The notes beneath the pieces are model-generated. The model was not told where the DNA came from. It made no database searches and saw only the letters and a program-made list of their open reading frames with translations. 27,424 nt of DNA from the NCBI RefSeq assembly GCF_002479495.1, contig NZ_DLNQ01000004.1, positions 12,905 through 40,328 of the forward strand. The letters are read 5' to 3'. Shown here in pieces: positions 8,449 through 15,553 of this stretch. How positions within the stretch are numbered: position 1 is the first letter of the stretch; the number at the start of each line of letters is the position of its first letter. Position numbers and translations under genes: made by a program. The DNA is from Brevundimonas sp. UBA7506. GTDB taxonomy: Bacteria; Pseudomonadota; Alphaproteobacteria; Caulobacterales; Caulobacteraceae.

Positions 8449-9449
8449 CAGGTCAGGAAGAAGCCGCCAACGAAATAGAAGATCGCGCCGATGGCGGCGG
8501 CGGCGGGCATGGTGATGAACCAGGCCGTCACGATGCTGCGCGCCACACTCCAGCGCACGGCCGAGACCCGCTTGGCCGCGCCCACGCCGACAATGGCGCC
8601 GGTGATGGTGTGGGTGGTCGACACCGGAATGCCCATGCTGGTCGCCGCGAAGAGGGTGATCGCCCCGCCCGTCTCGGCGCAGAAGCCCTGCTGCGGGCTG
8701 AGACGCGTGATGCGCGACCCCATGGTGTGGACGATCTTCCAGCCGCCGAACAGGGTGCCGAGCGCGATGGCCGCCTGACAGGTGATGACCACCCAGAAGG
8801 GCACGTGGAATTCGCCGCCCAGCATACCGCGCGAGTACAGCAGGATGGCGATGATCCCCATGGTCTTCTGCGCGTCATTGCCGCCGTGGCCCAGGGAATA
8901 GGCCGAGGCCGAAACGAACTGCAGCCCGCGGAAAATCCGGTCCGCAAAGGCCGGGTTGGCCTTGGCGAACAGCCAGGACACGATCAGCACCAGCAGCAGA
9001 GCCAGCAGGAAGCCGATGGCCGGCGACATGAAGATGGCGCCCACGGTCTTCAGCACCCCGGCGATGACGACCGCGCTGGTTCCCGCCTTGGCGATGCCCG
9101 CGCCCAGCAGGCCGCCGACCAGGGCGTGCGAACTGGACGACGGAATACCCGCCAGCCAGGTGATGACATTCCAGCTGATGGCCCCCATCAGGGCGCCGAA
9201 GATCACCTGATCCGAAATCACGTCCGGCGAGATGATGCCCCGCCCAATCGTGTCGGCCACGTGCAGGCCGAAGAAGAGGAAGGCGATGAAGTTGAAGAAG
9301 GCGGCCCAGCCGACCGCATAGATCGGCGGCAGAACCCGCGTCGCGACGATGGTGGCGATCGAATTGGCCGCGTCGTGCAGGCCGTTCAGGAAGTCGAACA
9401 GCAGGGCGACGCCGATCAGGAAGATCAGGATCAGAAGGGCGTGATCCAT
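8448..9449 (-). CDS. pit: PiT-family inorganic phosphate transporter
   Basis: The 333-residue membrane protein has the duplicated PiT signature: LFDFLNGLHDAANSIATIVA near the N-terminus and GNDAQKTMGIIA plus GIPVSTTHTITGAIVGVGAAK in the second half. About ten hydrophobic segments are visible. PiT carriers take up phosphate, usually as a metal-phosphate complex with protons, through the inner membrane. It follows the DUF47 gene by six bases and overlaps the NUDIX gene. The DUF47-Pit pairing is a common alphaproteobacterial arrangement. Some databases would name it pitA; the exact subtype cannot be set from sequence alone. Confidence 0.92.
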   Translation of the reverse strand: MDHALLILIFLIGVALLFDFLNGLHDAANSIATIVATRVLPPIYAVGWAAFFNFIAFLFFGLHVADTIGRGIISPDVISDQVIFGALMGAISWNVITWLAGIPSSSSHALVGGLLGAGIAKAGTSAVVIAGVLKTVGAIFMSPAIGFLLALLLVLIVSWLFAKANPAFADRIFRGLQFVSASAYSLGHGGNDAQKTMGIIAILLYSRGMLGGEFHVPFWVVITCQAAIALGTLFGGWKIVHTMGSRITRLSPQQGFCAETGGAITLFAATSMGIPVSTTHTITGAIVGVGAAKRVSAVRWSVARSIVTAWFITMPAAAAIGAIFYFVGGFFLT

Positions 9450-9455
9450 CGGACC

Positions 9456-10112
9456 CTACAGGTGCTCGACCAGAACGCCGTTGATGCGGTTCGCCACATC
9501 CTCGAACCGGTCGATGATCTTCTCCAGGTGGTCATAGACCTCGCCGCCGATGATGAACCACAGCGTATTGCCGCCGGTCATGTCGTGGCGGTGCAGCTCG
9601 TAGAGCGCCTTCATGCCTTCATCATAGAGGGTGTCGCTCGCGCTCTCCAGCTTGGCGATCTGCTCGGTCAACTCGTTAAGCCGGTCGTGATTCTTGCGCA
9701 TGGCCGGCAGCAGGGACACCGCCTCCGCCGTCAGCGCGCCGCACTGGACGGCGATGTCGGCCAGTTCGCGCATCTTGGGCGCGAACTCGCGCATCTCGTA
9801 CAGGGTCACGACCTTGGCCGTCTTCTGCATCTGGTCGATGGTGTCGTCCAGCGAGTTGGTCAGGCCGCGAATGTCCGAGCGGTCAAACGGGGTGATGAAG
9901 CTGCGACGCACGGCGAACAGGACTTCGCGCGCGACATCGTCGGCTTCGTGCTCGTGATCGACGATCTTCTGGCACCAGTCGGGCGTGGCCTCGCCGCCGT
10001 CCATCATGCCGCGCAGGGCCTGCGCGCCCTTGACCAGGGTGGCGGCGTGGGCGTCGAACAGGCGAAAGAAGTTGTCTTCCTTGGGCAGCAGCGCCTGGAA
10101 CCAGCTCAGCAT
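9456..10112 (-). CDS. DUF47 (PhoU-like, Pit accessory) protein
   Basis: The 218-residue, all-helical cytoplasmic protein carries the DUF47 pattern: LPKEDNFFRLFDAHA, KIVDHEHEADDVAREV, FITPFDRSDIRGLTNSLDDTIDQM and EKIIDRFEDVANRINGVLVEHL. DUF47 proteins resemble PhoU and bind metal clusters through E/D-rich motifs; in several bacteria they are required with Pit for phosphate uptake. The start at 10112 is chosen because GGAG lies seven bases upstream; an in-frame codon at 10154 would add an atypical Arg-rich tail. First gene of the DUF47-pit-NUDIX operon. Confidence 0.9.
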   Translation of the reverse strand: MLSWFQALLPKEDNFFRLFDAHAATLVKGAQALRGMMDGGEATPDWCQKIVDHEHEADDVAREVLFAVRRSFITPFDRSDIRGLTNSLDDTIDQMQKTAKVVTLYEMREFAPKMRELADIAVQCGALTAEAVSLLPAMRKNHDRLNELTEQIAKLESASDTLYDEGMKALYELHRHDMTGGNTLWFIIGGEVYDHLEKIIDRFEDVANRINGVLVEHL

Positions 10113-10193
10113 CAGTCGTCTCCGAAAGGGCCGCCCGAAGCGACTGCGCCCCAAGACCGGAATTACCCCCCTGCCGTCAAGTCGTCAGAACAC

Positions 10194-10206
10194 GGAAATC
10201 GTTTCC
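10194..10206. promoter_or_regulatory. Inverted repeat upstream of the DUF47-pit operon
   Basis: GGAAATCGTTTCC (five-base arms around TCG) lies between the DUF47 start and the 3' end of the HxlR-type regulator gene, 82 bases before the DUF47 ATG. It may be an operator; no known regulator can be assigned. Confidence 0.2.
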
Positions 10207-10221
10207 TGCAACCATTAGTGC

Positions 10222-10641
10222 TCAGCGGCCCTGAGCCGCGTCGTACCCCGCCTGGGCCAGCGCCACCTCCGGCATCCGGGTCTCGGCCCAGTCGATCACA
10301 GACTGCAAGGCCTGAACCAGCGTGAGCCCCAGGGGCGTGATCGCATAGGTGACGGACACAGGCACCGTGGCTTCGACAGTGCGTGTCGCCAGCCCGTCCC
10401 GCTCCATCTGGCGCAGGGTCTGGCTCAGCATCTTCTGCGACACCCCCTCGATCCGTCGCTTCAGGGCGTTGAAGCGCATCGGTTCGTCCGCCAGCGTGGT
10501 CAGCAGCAACACGGTCCACTTGTCCGCGATGCGGTCCAGCAGCAATCGCGTCGGGCAGTTGGCGGCATAGACATCGCCGCGCCAAAGCCCTGGGGCGGTT
10601 CCCGCAGGGTGACCTGATGAGGTTTCGGTGCCTTCTTGCAT
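10222..10641 (-). CDS. HxlR-family winged-helix transcriptional regulator
   Basis: The 139-residue protein is a typical HxlR regulator: NCPTRLLLDRIADKWTVLLL (helix 1 to helix 2), RFNALKRRIEGVSQKMLSQTLRQMERDGL (helix-turn-helix) and the wing through YAITPLGLTLVQAL. Cys29 is at the position used as a redox or electrophile sensor in studied members. GGAAG stands five bases before the ATG at 10641; longer in-frame readings beyond this are not supported. It is divergent from an NAD(P)-binding protein gene, with only 54 bases between the starts, the usual layout for an HxlR regulator and its target. Confidence 0.9.
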   Translation of the reverse strand: MQEGTETSSGHPAGTAPGLWRGDVYAANCPTRLLLDRIADKWTVLLLTTLADEPMRFNALKRRIEGVSQKMLSQTLRQMERDGLATRTVEATVPVSVTYAITPLGLTLVQALQSVIDWAETRMPEVALAQAGYDAAQGR

Positions 10642-10663
10642 GGTTGCTTCCAATATCACACCT

Positions 10664-10680
10664 GGTCGCCATCGGTAACC
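10664..10680. promoter_or_regulatory. Candidate HxlR operator in divergent promoter region
   Basis: The 17 bases GGTCGCCATCGGTAACC form an interrupted palindrome, GGT-N2-CC-N3-GG-N2-ACC, in the 54-base space between the regulator and the NAD(P)-binding gene. Position and dyad symmetry suit an operator for the dimeric regulator; binding is inferred. Confidence 0.4.
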
Positions 10681-10695
10681 TATGGAGTCCTCCCC

Positions 10696-11304
10696 ATGAA
10701 AGTCGCAGTTCTCGGCGCCAGCGGCCGCGCCGGATCGGAAATCACCAAGGAACTGGCCCGTCGCGGCCATCAGGTCACGGGCGTGGCCCGCAACCCGGAA
10801 GCCATCCCCACCGCCGACGGCGTGACCCCGGTGAAGGGCGACGCCTCCAATCCCGCAGCGCTTGCCGAAATCCTGCGAGGAGCCGACGCCGTCATCAGCG
10901 CGCTTCACTTCGATGTACCGGCGGATACCCTGCTAATGGCCGTCAAGGACGCGGGCGTGCCGCGCCTGCTGGTGACCGGCGGCGCCGCCAGCCTAGAGGT
11001 CTCGCCGGGCGTTCGCCTGCTCGACACCCCCGAGTTCCCTGCCGAGTGGAAACCCTATGCCGAAGGCGGTGTGGTCTTCCTGGACCGACTGCGCTCGGAA
11101 ACGGATGTCGACTGGACCTTCTTCTCACCGGCGGCCCTCATTGAGGACGGCCCGCGCCTCGGCCGTTACCGCTTAGGCGGCGACCAACTGGTCGTCGACG
11201 ACAAGGGAGAAAGCCACATCAGCTTCGCCGACTACGCCATCGCCATGGTCGATGAACTGGAACAGCACCGCCACAGCCGCCGTCGCTTTACCGCCGCCTA
11301 CTGA
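10696..11304 (+). CDS. NAD(P)H-binding protein, NmrA/atypical short-chain dehydrogenase type
   Basis: The 202-residue protein opens with the Rossmann motif MKVAVLGASGRAGSEI (Gly7, Gly10, Gly13), then VTGVARNPE and a later DAVISALHFD segment at the cofactor edge. LLVTGGAASLEV follows, and DWTFFSPAALIEDGPRLG closes the sheet, as in NmrA/YwnB-like NAD(P)-binding proteins. No full Tyr-x3-Lys catalytic pair is evident, so it could be a reductase or a redox-sensing protein. GGAG lies eight bases before the ATG at 10696, which fixes this start over one 60 bases upstream. It is probably controlled by the divergent HxlR regulator. Confidence 0.87.
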   Translation: MKVAVLGASGRAGSEITKELARRGHQVTGVARNPEAIPTADGVTPVKGDASNPAALAEILRGADAVISALHFDVPADTLLMAVKDAGVPRLLVTGGAASLEVSPGVRLLDTPEFPAEWKPYAEGGVVFLDRLRSETDVDWTFFSPAALIEDGPRLGRYRLGGDQLVVDDKGESHISFADYAIAMVDELEQHRHSRRRFTAAY

Positions 11305-11324
11305 GCCTCGCTGCAGGCGGTCGA

Positions 11325-11861
11325 CTAGTTCGCGGTCGCCGCCTGCGCCTTCAGACCCTGCAGTTGCGACTTCATCTCCCGCCGCTCCTGAGCCGTGCAT
11401 TCCAGCCGGTCGCACAGGCGGTCCATCGCGCGCTCAATCACAGACGGGAGCACTTGCTGGGCCACGGCGGTGACGCGCGGCGTCGCCTCATAGCTTTTGC
11501 GGACCATCGACCGCCCCACGTCACTTTCATAGAAGGCGACCAGAGCCTGAAGTTCCTGCAGGGTGAAGATGTCGGCATAGACCGGCGCCATCGCCTTGAA
11601 GAGCGCCGGCATATACTCCTGCATCATTTCGGACATGGTCTCCTGAACGGCGCGCGCCTTCTCGGGCGGCAAGCCGTCCGCGGAGGGAAAGAGCCCGCTC
11701 AGGGATTCCGCCATGGCACGCCCCATGTCTTCAGGCTGTACCAAGCCGACGAAACGATGGGCCAACTCAAGTTTCTCGGACGCTTCATCCCGGGCTTCGG
11801 CCGCGATGGGCGCGGCCAGCATCGCCAGCGCCAAGCAAAGGCCAATGAAAATTTTCGGCAT
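11325..11861 (-). CDS. Secreted DUF2059 protein, copy B
   Basis: The 178-residue protein has a signal peptide (MPKIFIGLCLALAMLAAP, cleavage near AEA at about residue 23), then a helical body carrying the DUF2059 signature IFTLQELQALVAFYESDVGRSMVRK. Its layout matches copy A at 7458-7961, including a pair of cysteines toward the C-terminus (DRLCDRLECT), but overall similarity is modest, so the duplication is old. GGGGGAG lies seven bases before the ATG. It is encoded just beyond the rplA terminator. Function of the family is unknown; periplasmic location is inferred. Confidence 0.82.
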   Translation of the reverse strand: MPKIFIGLCLALAMLAAPIAAEARDEASEKLELAHRFVGLVQPEDMGRAMAESLSGLFPSADGLPPEKARAVQETMSEMMQEYMPALFKAMAPVYADIFTLQELQALVAFYESDVGRSMVRKSYEATPRVTAVAQQVLPSVIERAMDRLCDRLECTAQERREMKSQLQGLKAQAATAN

Positions 11862-11914
11862 GATCGCTCCCCCTTAGACCCACTCGCCATGCCCACTGAA
11901 AGACCATCGGTCAA

Positions 11915-11945
11915 TGAAAAAGACCCCGGAGATCGCTCTCCGGGG
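11915..11945 (-). terminator. Intrinsic terminator of the secE-nusG-rplKA unit
   Basis: On the minus strand a perfect nine-base-pair stem CCCCGGAGA/TCTCCGGGG (11924-11945) with a GCGA tetraloop is followed by TCTTTTTC (11915-11922). It lies 30 bases after the rplA stop and before the DUF2059 copy B gene. Confidence 0.88.
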
Positions 11946-11974
11946 CCTTCGTCATTTTCAGCGCGAGGCTCGGA

Positions 11975-12661
11975 TTAACCCAGCGAAGCCGGATCGACCT
12001 TGAAGCCCGGGCCCATCGTCGACGACAGGGTGATACGCTTCACATAGGTGCCCTTGGCGCCCGACGGCTTGGCGCGGTTCAGAGCGTCCACGTAAGCCTT
12101 GACGTTGGCTTCCAGGGCTTCCTGCGTGAAGGAGACCTTGCCGATGCCGCCGTGAGCGATACCGGCCTTCTCGACGCGGAACTCCACGGCGCCGCCCTTG
12201 GCGTCCTTGACGGCCTGGGCGACGTTCGGGGTCACGGTGCCGACCTTGGGGTTCGGCATCAGGCCGCGCGGGCCCAGCACCTTACCCAGACGGCCGACCA
12301 GGGCCATCATGTCGGGCGAAGCGATGACGCGGTCGAAGTCCATCAGACCACCGTTGATCTGCTCGTACAGATCTTCGGCGCCGACGTATTCAGCGCCGGC
12401 GGCGCGGGCTTCGTCAGCCTTGGCGTCCTTGGCGAAGACGGCGACCTTGACGTCGCGGCCCGTGCCCGACGGCAGGTTGACCACGCCGCGAACCTGCTGG
12501 TCGGCGTGACGCGGATCGACGCCCAGGTTGACGGCGATTTCCATCGACTCGTCGAACTTGGCCTTGGCGTTGTCCTTGACCAGCTTGATGGCGTCCGAGA
12601 ACGACATCAGCTCCTGGGTGACGCCGGTGCGGGCTTTCTGAGCCTTGGTTTGCTTAGCCAT
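11975..12661 (-). CDS. rplA: 50S ribosomal protein uL1
   Basis: The 228-residue protein matches L1 throughout: [62 protein letters not shown] and [17 protein letters not shown]1 builds the mobile stalk at the E site and in many bacteria represses its own rplK-rplA mRNA. The Shine-Dalgarno GGAGG sits inside the last codons of rplK, and the two genes are three bases apart, so translation is probably coupled. A terminator follows. Confidence 0.98.
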   Translation of the reverse strand: MAKQTKAQKARTGVTQELMSFSDAIKLVKDNAKAKFDESMEIAVNLGVDPRHADQQVRGVVNLPSGTGRDVKVAVFAKDAKADEARAAGAEYVGAEDLYEQINGGLMDFDRVIASPDMMALVGRLGKVLGPRGLMPNPKVGTVTPNVAQAVKDAKGGAVEFRVEKAGIAHGGIGKVSFTQEALEANVKAYVDALNRAKPSGAKGTYVKRITLSSTMGPGFKVDPASLG

Positions 12662-12664
12662 GGA

Positions 12665-13096
12665 TTAGCCCTCCACCACTTGGATGCCGATCGCGCGGGC
12701 CGAACCTTCGATGATGCGCATGGCGGCATCGATGTCGTTGGCGTTCAGGTCTTTCATCTTCGCTTCAGCGATCTCGCGGACTTGCGCCTGCGTGACCTTG
12801 CCGGCGGTTTCGCGACCGACCAGCTTGGCGCCCGACTTAATGCCGGCGGCCTGCTTCAGGTAGAAGGTCGCCGGAGGCGTCTTCGTGATGAAGGTGAAGG
12901 ACTTGTCCTGGTAGACCGTGATGACGGTCGGCAGCGGGGTGCCCTTGGCGACCTTCTCGGTGCGCGCGTTGAACTCCTTGCAGAAGCCCATGATGTTGAC
13001 GCCGCGCTGACCCAGTGCCGGGCCGATCGGGGGCGAAGGCGTGGCCGAACCGGCCGCAACTTGCAGTTTGATATAGCCGAGAATCTTCTTGGCCAT
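12665..13096 (-). CDS. rplK: 50S ribosomal protein uL11
   Basis: The 143-residue protein is a normal L11: [34 protein letters not shown] in the N-terminal domain, with the proline-rich loop that contacts translation factors, and the rRNA-binding C-terminal domain ([23 protein letters not shown]). It forms the GTPase-associated centre base and is needed for the RelA-type stringent response. AGGAG lies upstream of the ATG. The preceding 198 bases contain a hairpin that may attenuate or terminate nusG transcription. Confidence 0.98.
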   Translation of the reverse strand: MAKKILGYIKLQVAAGSATPSPPIGPALGQRGVNIMGFCKEFNARTEKVAKGTPLPTVITVYQDKSFTFITKTPPATFYLKQAAGIKSGAKLVGRETAGKVTQAQVREIAEAKMKDLNANDIDAAMRIIEGSARAIGIQVVEG

Positions 13097-13221
13097 TGGT
13101 CTCTCCTATGGATGACCCCGACAGAGACTGAAGGGGCCGGTGAGCCGTGGTCCGGCATGGCTGCCTCCCACGGATTTGCCGCCGATCGACTCAAAGGCCG
13201 ACGGGCGAAGGCGCGCGTTTA

Positions 13222-13269
13222 GCAGGGCGGCCCTGCAAACGCAAACGAGGGCCGCAGGCGCGACCCTCG
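13222..13269 (-). terminator. nusG-rplK intergenic hairpins, possible partial terminator or leader structure
   Basis: On the minus strand a ten-base-pair stem with one G-U pair and a GCCT loop (13246-13269) is followed by TTTGCGTTTGC. A second compact hairpin GCAGGG/CCCTGC lies at 13222-13236. The U tract is broken, so read-through into rplK is likely. The region may be an attenuator or the leader where L1 acts; this is inferred. Confidence 0.45.
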
Positions 13270-13294
13270 AATGTCTGAACCGAAAAGGCCCGGC

Positions 13295-13870
13295 TTAGCC
13301 GGCGGTCTTCTCGACCTGATTGTATTCCAGATCCACCGGGGTCGGGCGACCGAAGATGGAGACGGCCACGCGCAGGCGGGCGTTGTCTTCGTCGACGCTC
13401 TCGACCTGACCGTCGAAGCTGGCGAACGGACCGTCGATGACCTTGACGGTTTCGCCGATGTCGAAGCGGATCGTGGGCTTCGGACGCTCGACGCCCTCTT
13501 CCACGGCGCCGATGATGTTCTGAACTTCACGTTCCGAGACCGGCAGGGGCTTGGTGCCGCCCGCGGCGCCCAGGAAGCCCGTGACCTTCGGCGTATTCTT
13601 GACCAGGTGATAGGCGTTGTCGGTCATCTCCATCTTCACCAGCACGTAGCCGGGGAAGAATTTGCGTTCCGAGTTCACCTTGCGGCCGCGACGGATCTCG
13701 ACGACTTCCTCGGTCGGAACCAGGATTTCGGAGAAGTTGTCTTCCAGGCCTTGCTGCTTCGCCTGCTCGCGCAGTTGCTCCGCGACCTTCTTTTCGAAGT
13801 TCGAGTAAGCGTTGACGATATACCATTTGTGGCGGGGATTGGCCGCCGGCTTGGGCGCTGCATCGCTCAT
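13295..13870 (-). CDS. nusG: Transcription termination/antitermination factor NusG
   Basis: The 191-residue product has the NGN domain (KWYIVNAYSNFEKKVAEQLR, RKFFPGYVLVKMEMTDNAYH) and a C-terminal KOW domain (FDIGETVKVIDGPFASFDGQ). NusG binds the beta' clamp of RNA polymerase and couples it with Rho or with ribosomal uS10. AAAGGAG eight bases before the ATG at 13870 fixes the start; a longer reading to 13918 would overlap secE and lacks support. A short Ala/Pro-rich tail precedes the NGN domain. It lies 13 bases after secE. Confidence 0.97.
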   Translation of the reverse strand: MSDAAPKPAANPRHKWYIVNAYSNFEKKVAEQLREQAKQQGLEDNFSEILVPTEEVVEIRRGRKVNSERKFFPGYVLVKMEMTDNAYHLVKNTPKVTGFLGAAGGTKPLPVSEREVQNIIGAVEEGVERPKPTIRFDIGETVKVIDGPFASFDGQVESVDEDNARLRVAVSIFGRPTPVDLEYNQVEKTAG

Positions 13871-13883
13871 GTGCGCGTCTCCT

Positions 13884-14183
13884 TTATTGGCCGAGGCCGA
13901 GAATGAAGCGGGACGCAAAACCCAGACCCATGTCGACGATCCAGAAGAAGGCCGAGGCGATCAGGACCATGATGAAGACCATCACCGAGGTGATCCAGGT
14001 CTCCTTGCGGCTGGGCCAGACGATCTTGCGGGCTTCAGCGCGAACCTGGCTGAAGAACTGCGCAGGCGACGTCTTCTTCTTGGGTGCAGGCGCGTCAACG
14101 GCGACCGTTGCGGCGCCGGATGCGGCGGCTGCGGTCTGGTTTCCCACGGTGCGGCGACCGCCGGGGGTCTTCGCCTTGGCCAT
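13884..14183 (-). CDS. secE: Preprotein translocase subunit SecE
   Basis: The 99-residue protein carries a single-span SecE: PAQFFSQVRAEARKIVWPSRKET amphipathic helix (residues about 44-66), then one transmembrane helix WITSVMVFIMVLIASAFFWI. A low-complexity Ala/Lys-rich N-terminus of about 40 residues is ahead of it, a little longer than minimal alphaproteobacterial SecE. SecE clamps SecY in the translocon. GAAGAG precedes the ATG at 14183. It lies between tRNA-Trp and nusG, the canonical order. Confidence 0.95.
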   Translation of the reverse strand: MAKAKTPGGRRTVGNQTAAAASGAATVAVDAPAPKKKTSPAQFFSQVRAEARKIVWPSRKETWITSVMVFIMVLIASAFFWIVDMGLGFASRFILGLGQ

Positions 14184-14253
14184 ATGACGTCTCTTCAACC
14201 TCTGGAACCTGTCGCCTCACATGGGAACTCCCAAGCGACTGCGACAGGGGGAA

Positions 14254-14329
14254 TGGCAGGAGCGGAGGGACTCGAACCCACGACCCTCGGTTTTGGAGAC
14301 CGATGCTCTACCAGCTGAGCTACACTCCT
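14254..14329 (-). tRNA. tRNA-Trp (anticodon CCA)
   Basis: On the minus strand the 76-base cloverleaf starts AGGAGTG, which pairs with CGCTCCT before the G discriminator and an encoded CCA end. The D loop contains AGCTCAGCTGGTAGAGC, the anticodon loop is TCTCCAA with CCA, and the T arm is GTGGGTTCGAGTCCC. It is placed just upstream of secE, as in many bacteria, so it is probably processed from the secE-nusG transcript. Confidence 0.98.
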
Positions 14330-14395
14330 AGTGTCCCGGACAAAGATCAATGCGCCGTGAGCAAGCTCGACGGCGCTAACCTCGCCAGAGGGGCG

Positions 14396-14424
14396 CATAT
14401 GCCTGACGGCCGATCGCATTTCAA
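14396..14424 (-). promoter_or_regulatory. Candidate promoter for tRNA-Trp-secE-nusG
   Basis: On the minus strand TTGAAA (14419-14424), a 17-base spacer and CATATG (14396-14401) lie between the stop of the flavin-binding gene and the tRNA. The predicted start near 14389 is about 60 bases before the tRNA 5' end. Confidence 0.45.
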
Positions 14425-14465
14425 GGGGCGTTTCACGATAACCGTCGATAGATGCGCAGCCTTGT

Positions 14466-15002
14466 TCAGAACAGCCGCGCCACGGCGCTCGGCTCATAGC
14501 TGACGCCATGCACGACGCGGTCGGGATCGCCGATCGAGAAGGTCTGGGCGCGGCTGCGGCCGTCGATCACGGCCACCGCCTCGACCTGTTCGGGAATCAC
14601 CTTGACCACCGCCACTGCATCGCCGCCGGGGGCCCAGGGGCTGATCTCGGGCGAACGCTTGATGATCAGATCGTTCAGACGCTGCACCTCGTCGCCGTCG
14701 GTCACCTCCTCGGCCCGGCCGTCGATGGACAGGCCGACCGCCTCCCCCTCTCCGGCCATGCCGCGCACGGCGACGCCGACACGCGGATCGGCGATGATGT
14801 TGCGCAGCTTCTCGCTGTCGCGAGCCGTGACGAAGTAGAGGTTCAGCCCGTCGTTCAGATAGCCCAGGGTGCTGGCCTGGGGCCGTCCGTCGGCGCGATT
14901 GGAGGCCAGGGTCATCAGCCGCTGGCCATCGAGCAGCTTCAAAATTGCGGCCACCGCGCCGCCGCGGATAGGGACCACGCTGGATGTCGACTCTGCGGTC
15001 AT
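14466..15002 (-). CDS. Pyridoxamine 5'-phosphate oxidase-like flavin-binding protein
   Basis: The 178-residue protein has a split-barrel flavin-binding fold: LLDGQRLMTLASNRADGRPQASTLGYL, NLYFVTARDSEKLRNIIADPRVGVAV and LSIDGRAEEVTDGDEVQRLNDL. This pattern fits the PNPOx-like superfamily (general stress protein 26/heme-utilisation relatives), not true PdxH. The bound cofactor is probably FMN, but F420 or heme cannot be excluded. AAGGAG lies eight bases before the ATG. An FNR-type site (15054-15067) is centred at about -41.5 from a plausible start site, with CAGGTT in the -10 position, so oxygen control is likely. Confidence 0.82.
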   Translation of the reverse strand: MTAESTSSVVPIRGGAVAAILKLLDGQRLMTLASNRADGRPQASTLGYLNDGLNLYFVTARDSEKLRNIIADPRVGVAVRGMAGEGEAVGLSIDGRAEEVTDGDEVQRLNDLIIKRSPEISPWAPGGDAVAVVKVIPEQVEAVAVIDGRSRAQTFSIGDPDRVVHGVSYEPSAVARLF

Positions 15003-15053
15003 GACCTGAACTCCTTGGCTGAGAGAACCTGCGGCGGGGCCGCCGGGTTCACC

Positions 15054-15067
15054 TTGACACAGATCAA
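15054..15067. promoter_or_regulatory. FNR-type operator between the PNPOx-like gene and the 15101 gene
   Basis: TTGACACAGATCAA matches TTGAT-N4-ATCAA with one change. Toward the PNPOx-like gene, the hexamer CAGGTT at 15026-15031 sits at the same offset as TAGGTT in front of cydA, as expected of a class II activator site. Toward the plus-strand gene the implied start site falls at its ATG. Confidence 0.75.
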
Positions 15068-15100
15068 GGCGATTTGGCCCCGAGCGCGCGAAATGGCCGC

Positions 15101-15487
15101 ATGACCGAGTCCCGCCTCATGCCAGACGCGCCGCGCCTGGATGTCGTTCCCCTCACCGAGGCCGAGGCGCCGGCCGAGTTCGCCCTGGCCCGAATGTGGC
15201 GGCCCGATCTGGGCGCGGACCAATGGCGCACCTTCCTGCGCGACTGGCGCACTGCCCCCGACAGTCGCGGCATCCTCAGCGCCCGTAATCAGCGCGGCGG
15301 CGTCCTGGGCTTCGTCAGTTGGTGGCGGCAACCGGATCTGGAATACGGCGAGACCCTGTGGGCCGGCCCCTTCGTGGTCCGGGAAATGGGCGTGCGGCCT
15401 CTGGTGCGGCAAAGTCTGGCGGTGGAGCTGACCGCCCTGGCGCATCGGCTGGGCGCAAAGCTGCGCTATGCCGAAGACGTCGCCTAG
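15101..15487 (+). CDS. Small protein with GNAT-like features, function unknown
   Basis: The 128-residue product (start at the ATG at 15101; a TTG at 15074 is possible but overlaps the region downstream of the operator) contains LSARNQRGGVLGFVSWW, then VVREMGVRPLVRQSLAVELTALAHRLGAK. The strand-strand-then-helix pattern recalls the core of GNAT acetyltransferases, but the acetyl-CoA loop (R/Q-x-x-G-x-G/A) is not clear, so the family is uncertain. No strong ribosome site is seen; it may be translated from a leaderless mRNA. It is divergent from the PNPOx-like gene across an FNR site and is followed after 66 bases by the FNR-type regulator, so the three are probably functionally linked. Confidence 0.6.
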   Translation: MTESRLMPDAPRLDVVPLTEAEAPAEFALARMWRPDLGADQWRTFLRDWRTAPDSRGILSARNQRGGVLGFVSWWRQPDLEYGETLWAGPFVVREMGVRPLVRQSLAVELTALAHRLGAKLRYAEDVA

Positions 15488-15553
15488 GACAGCCTGCCCA
15501 CTTCGAAAGCGATCCGCGTTCAGCTAGGCTGCAGCGCAATGCTGGAGCCGACC

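Noticed and set aside
10171..10188. A Pho-box-like repeat (CTGCCGT-N4-TCGTCAG) upstream of the DUF47-pit operon.
   Set aside because: Only nine of fourteen bases match the CTGTCAT-N4-CTGTCAT pattern and the orientation faces away from the operon.
8610..10325. A 571-codon open frame on the plus strand across pit and DUF47.
   Set aside because: Antisense to identified genes; the product has repetitive Gln/Asp/Gly/Arg composition only.
14335..14350. An ATCAA half-site (CGGACAAAGATCAA) close to the tRNA-Trp.
   Set aside because: The other half-site keeps only two of five bases, and the position is downstream of the PNPOx-like gene and close to the tRNA, not at a regulatory distance.
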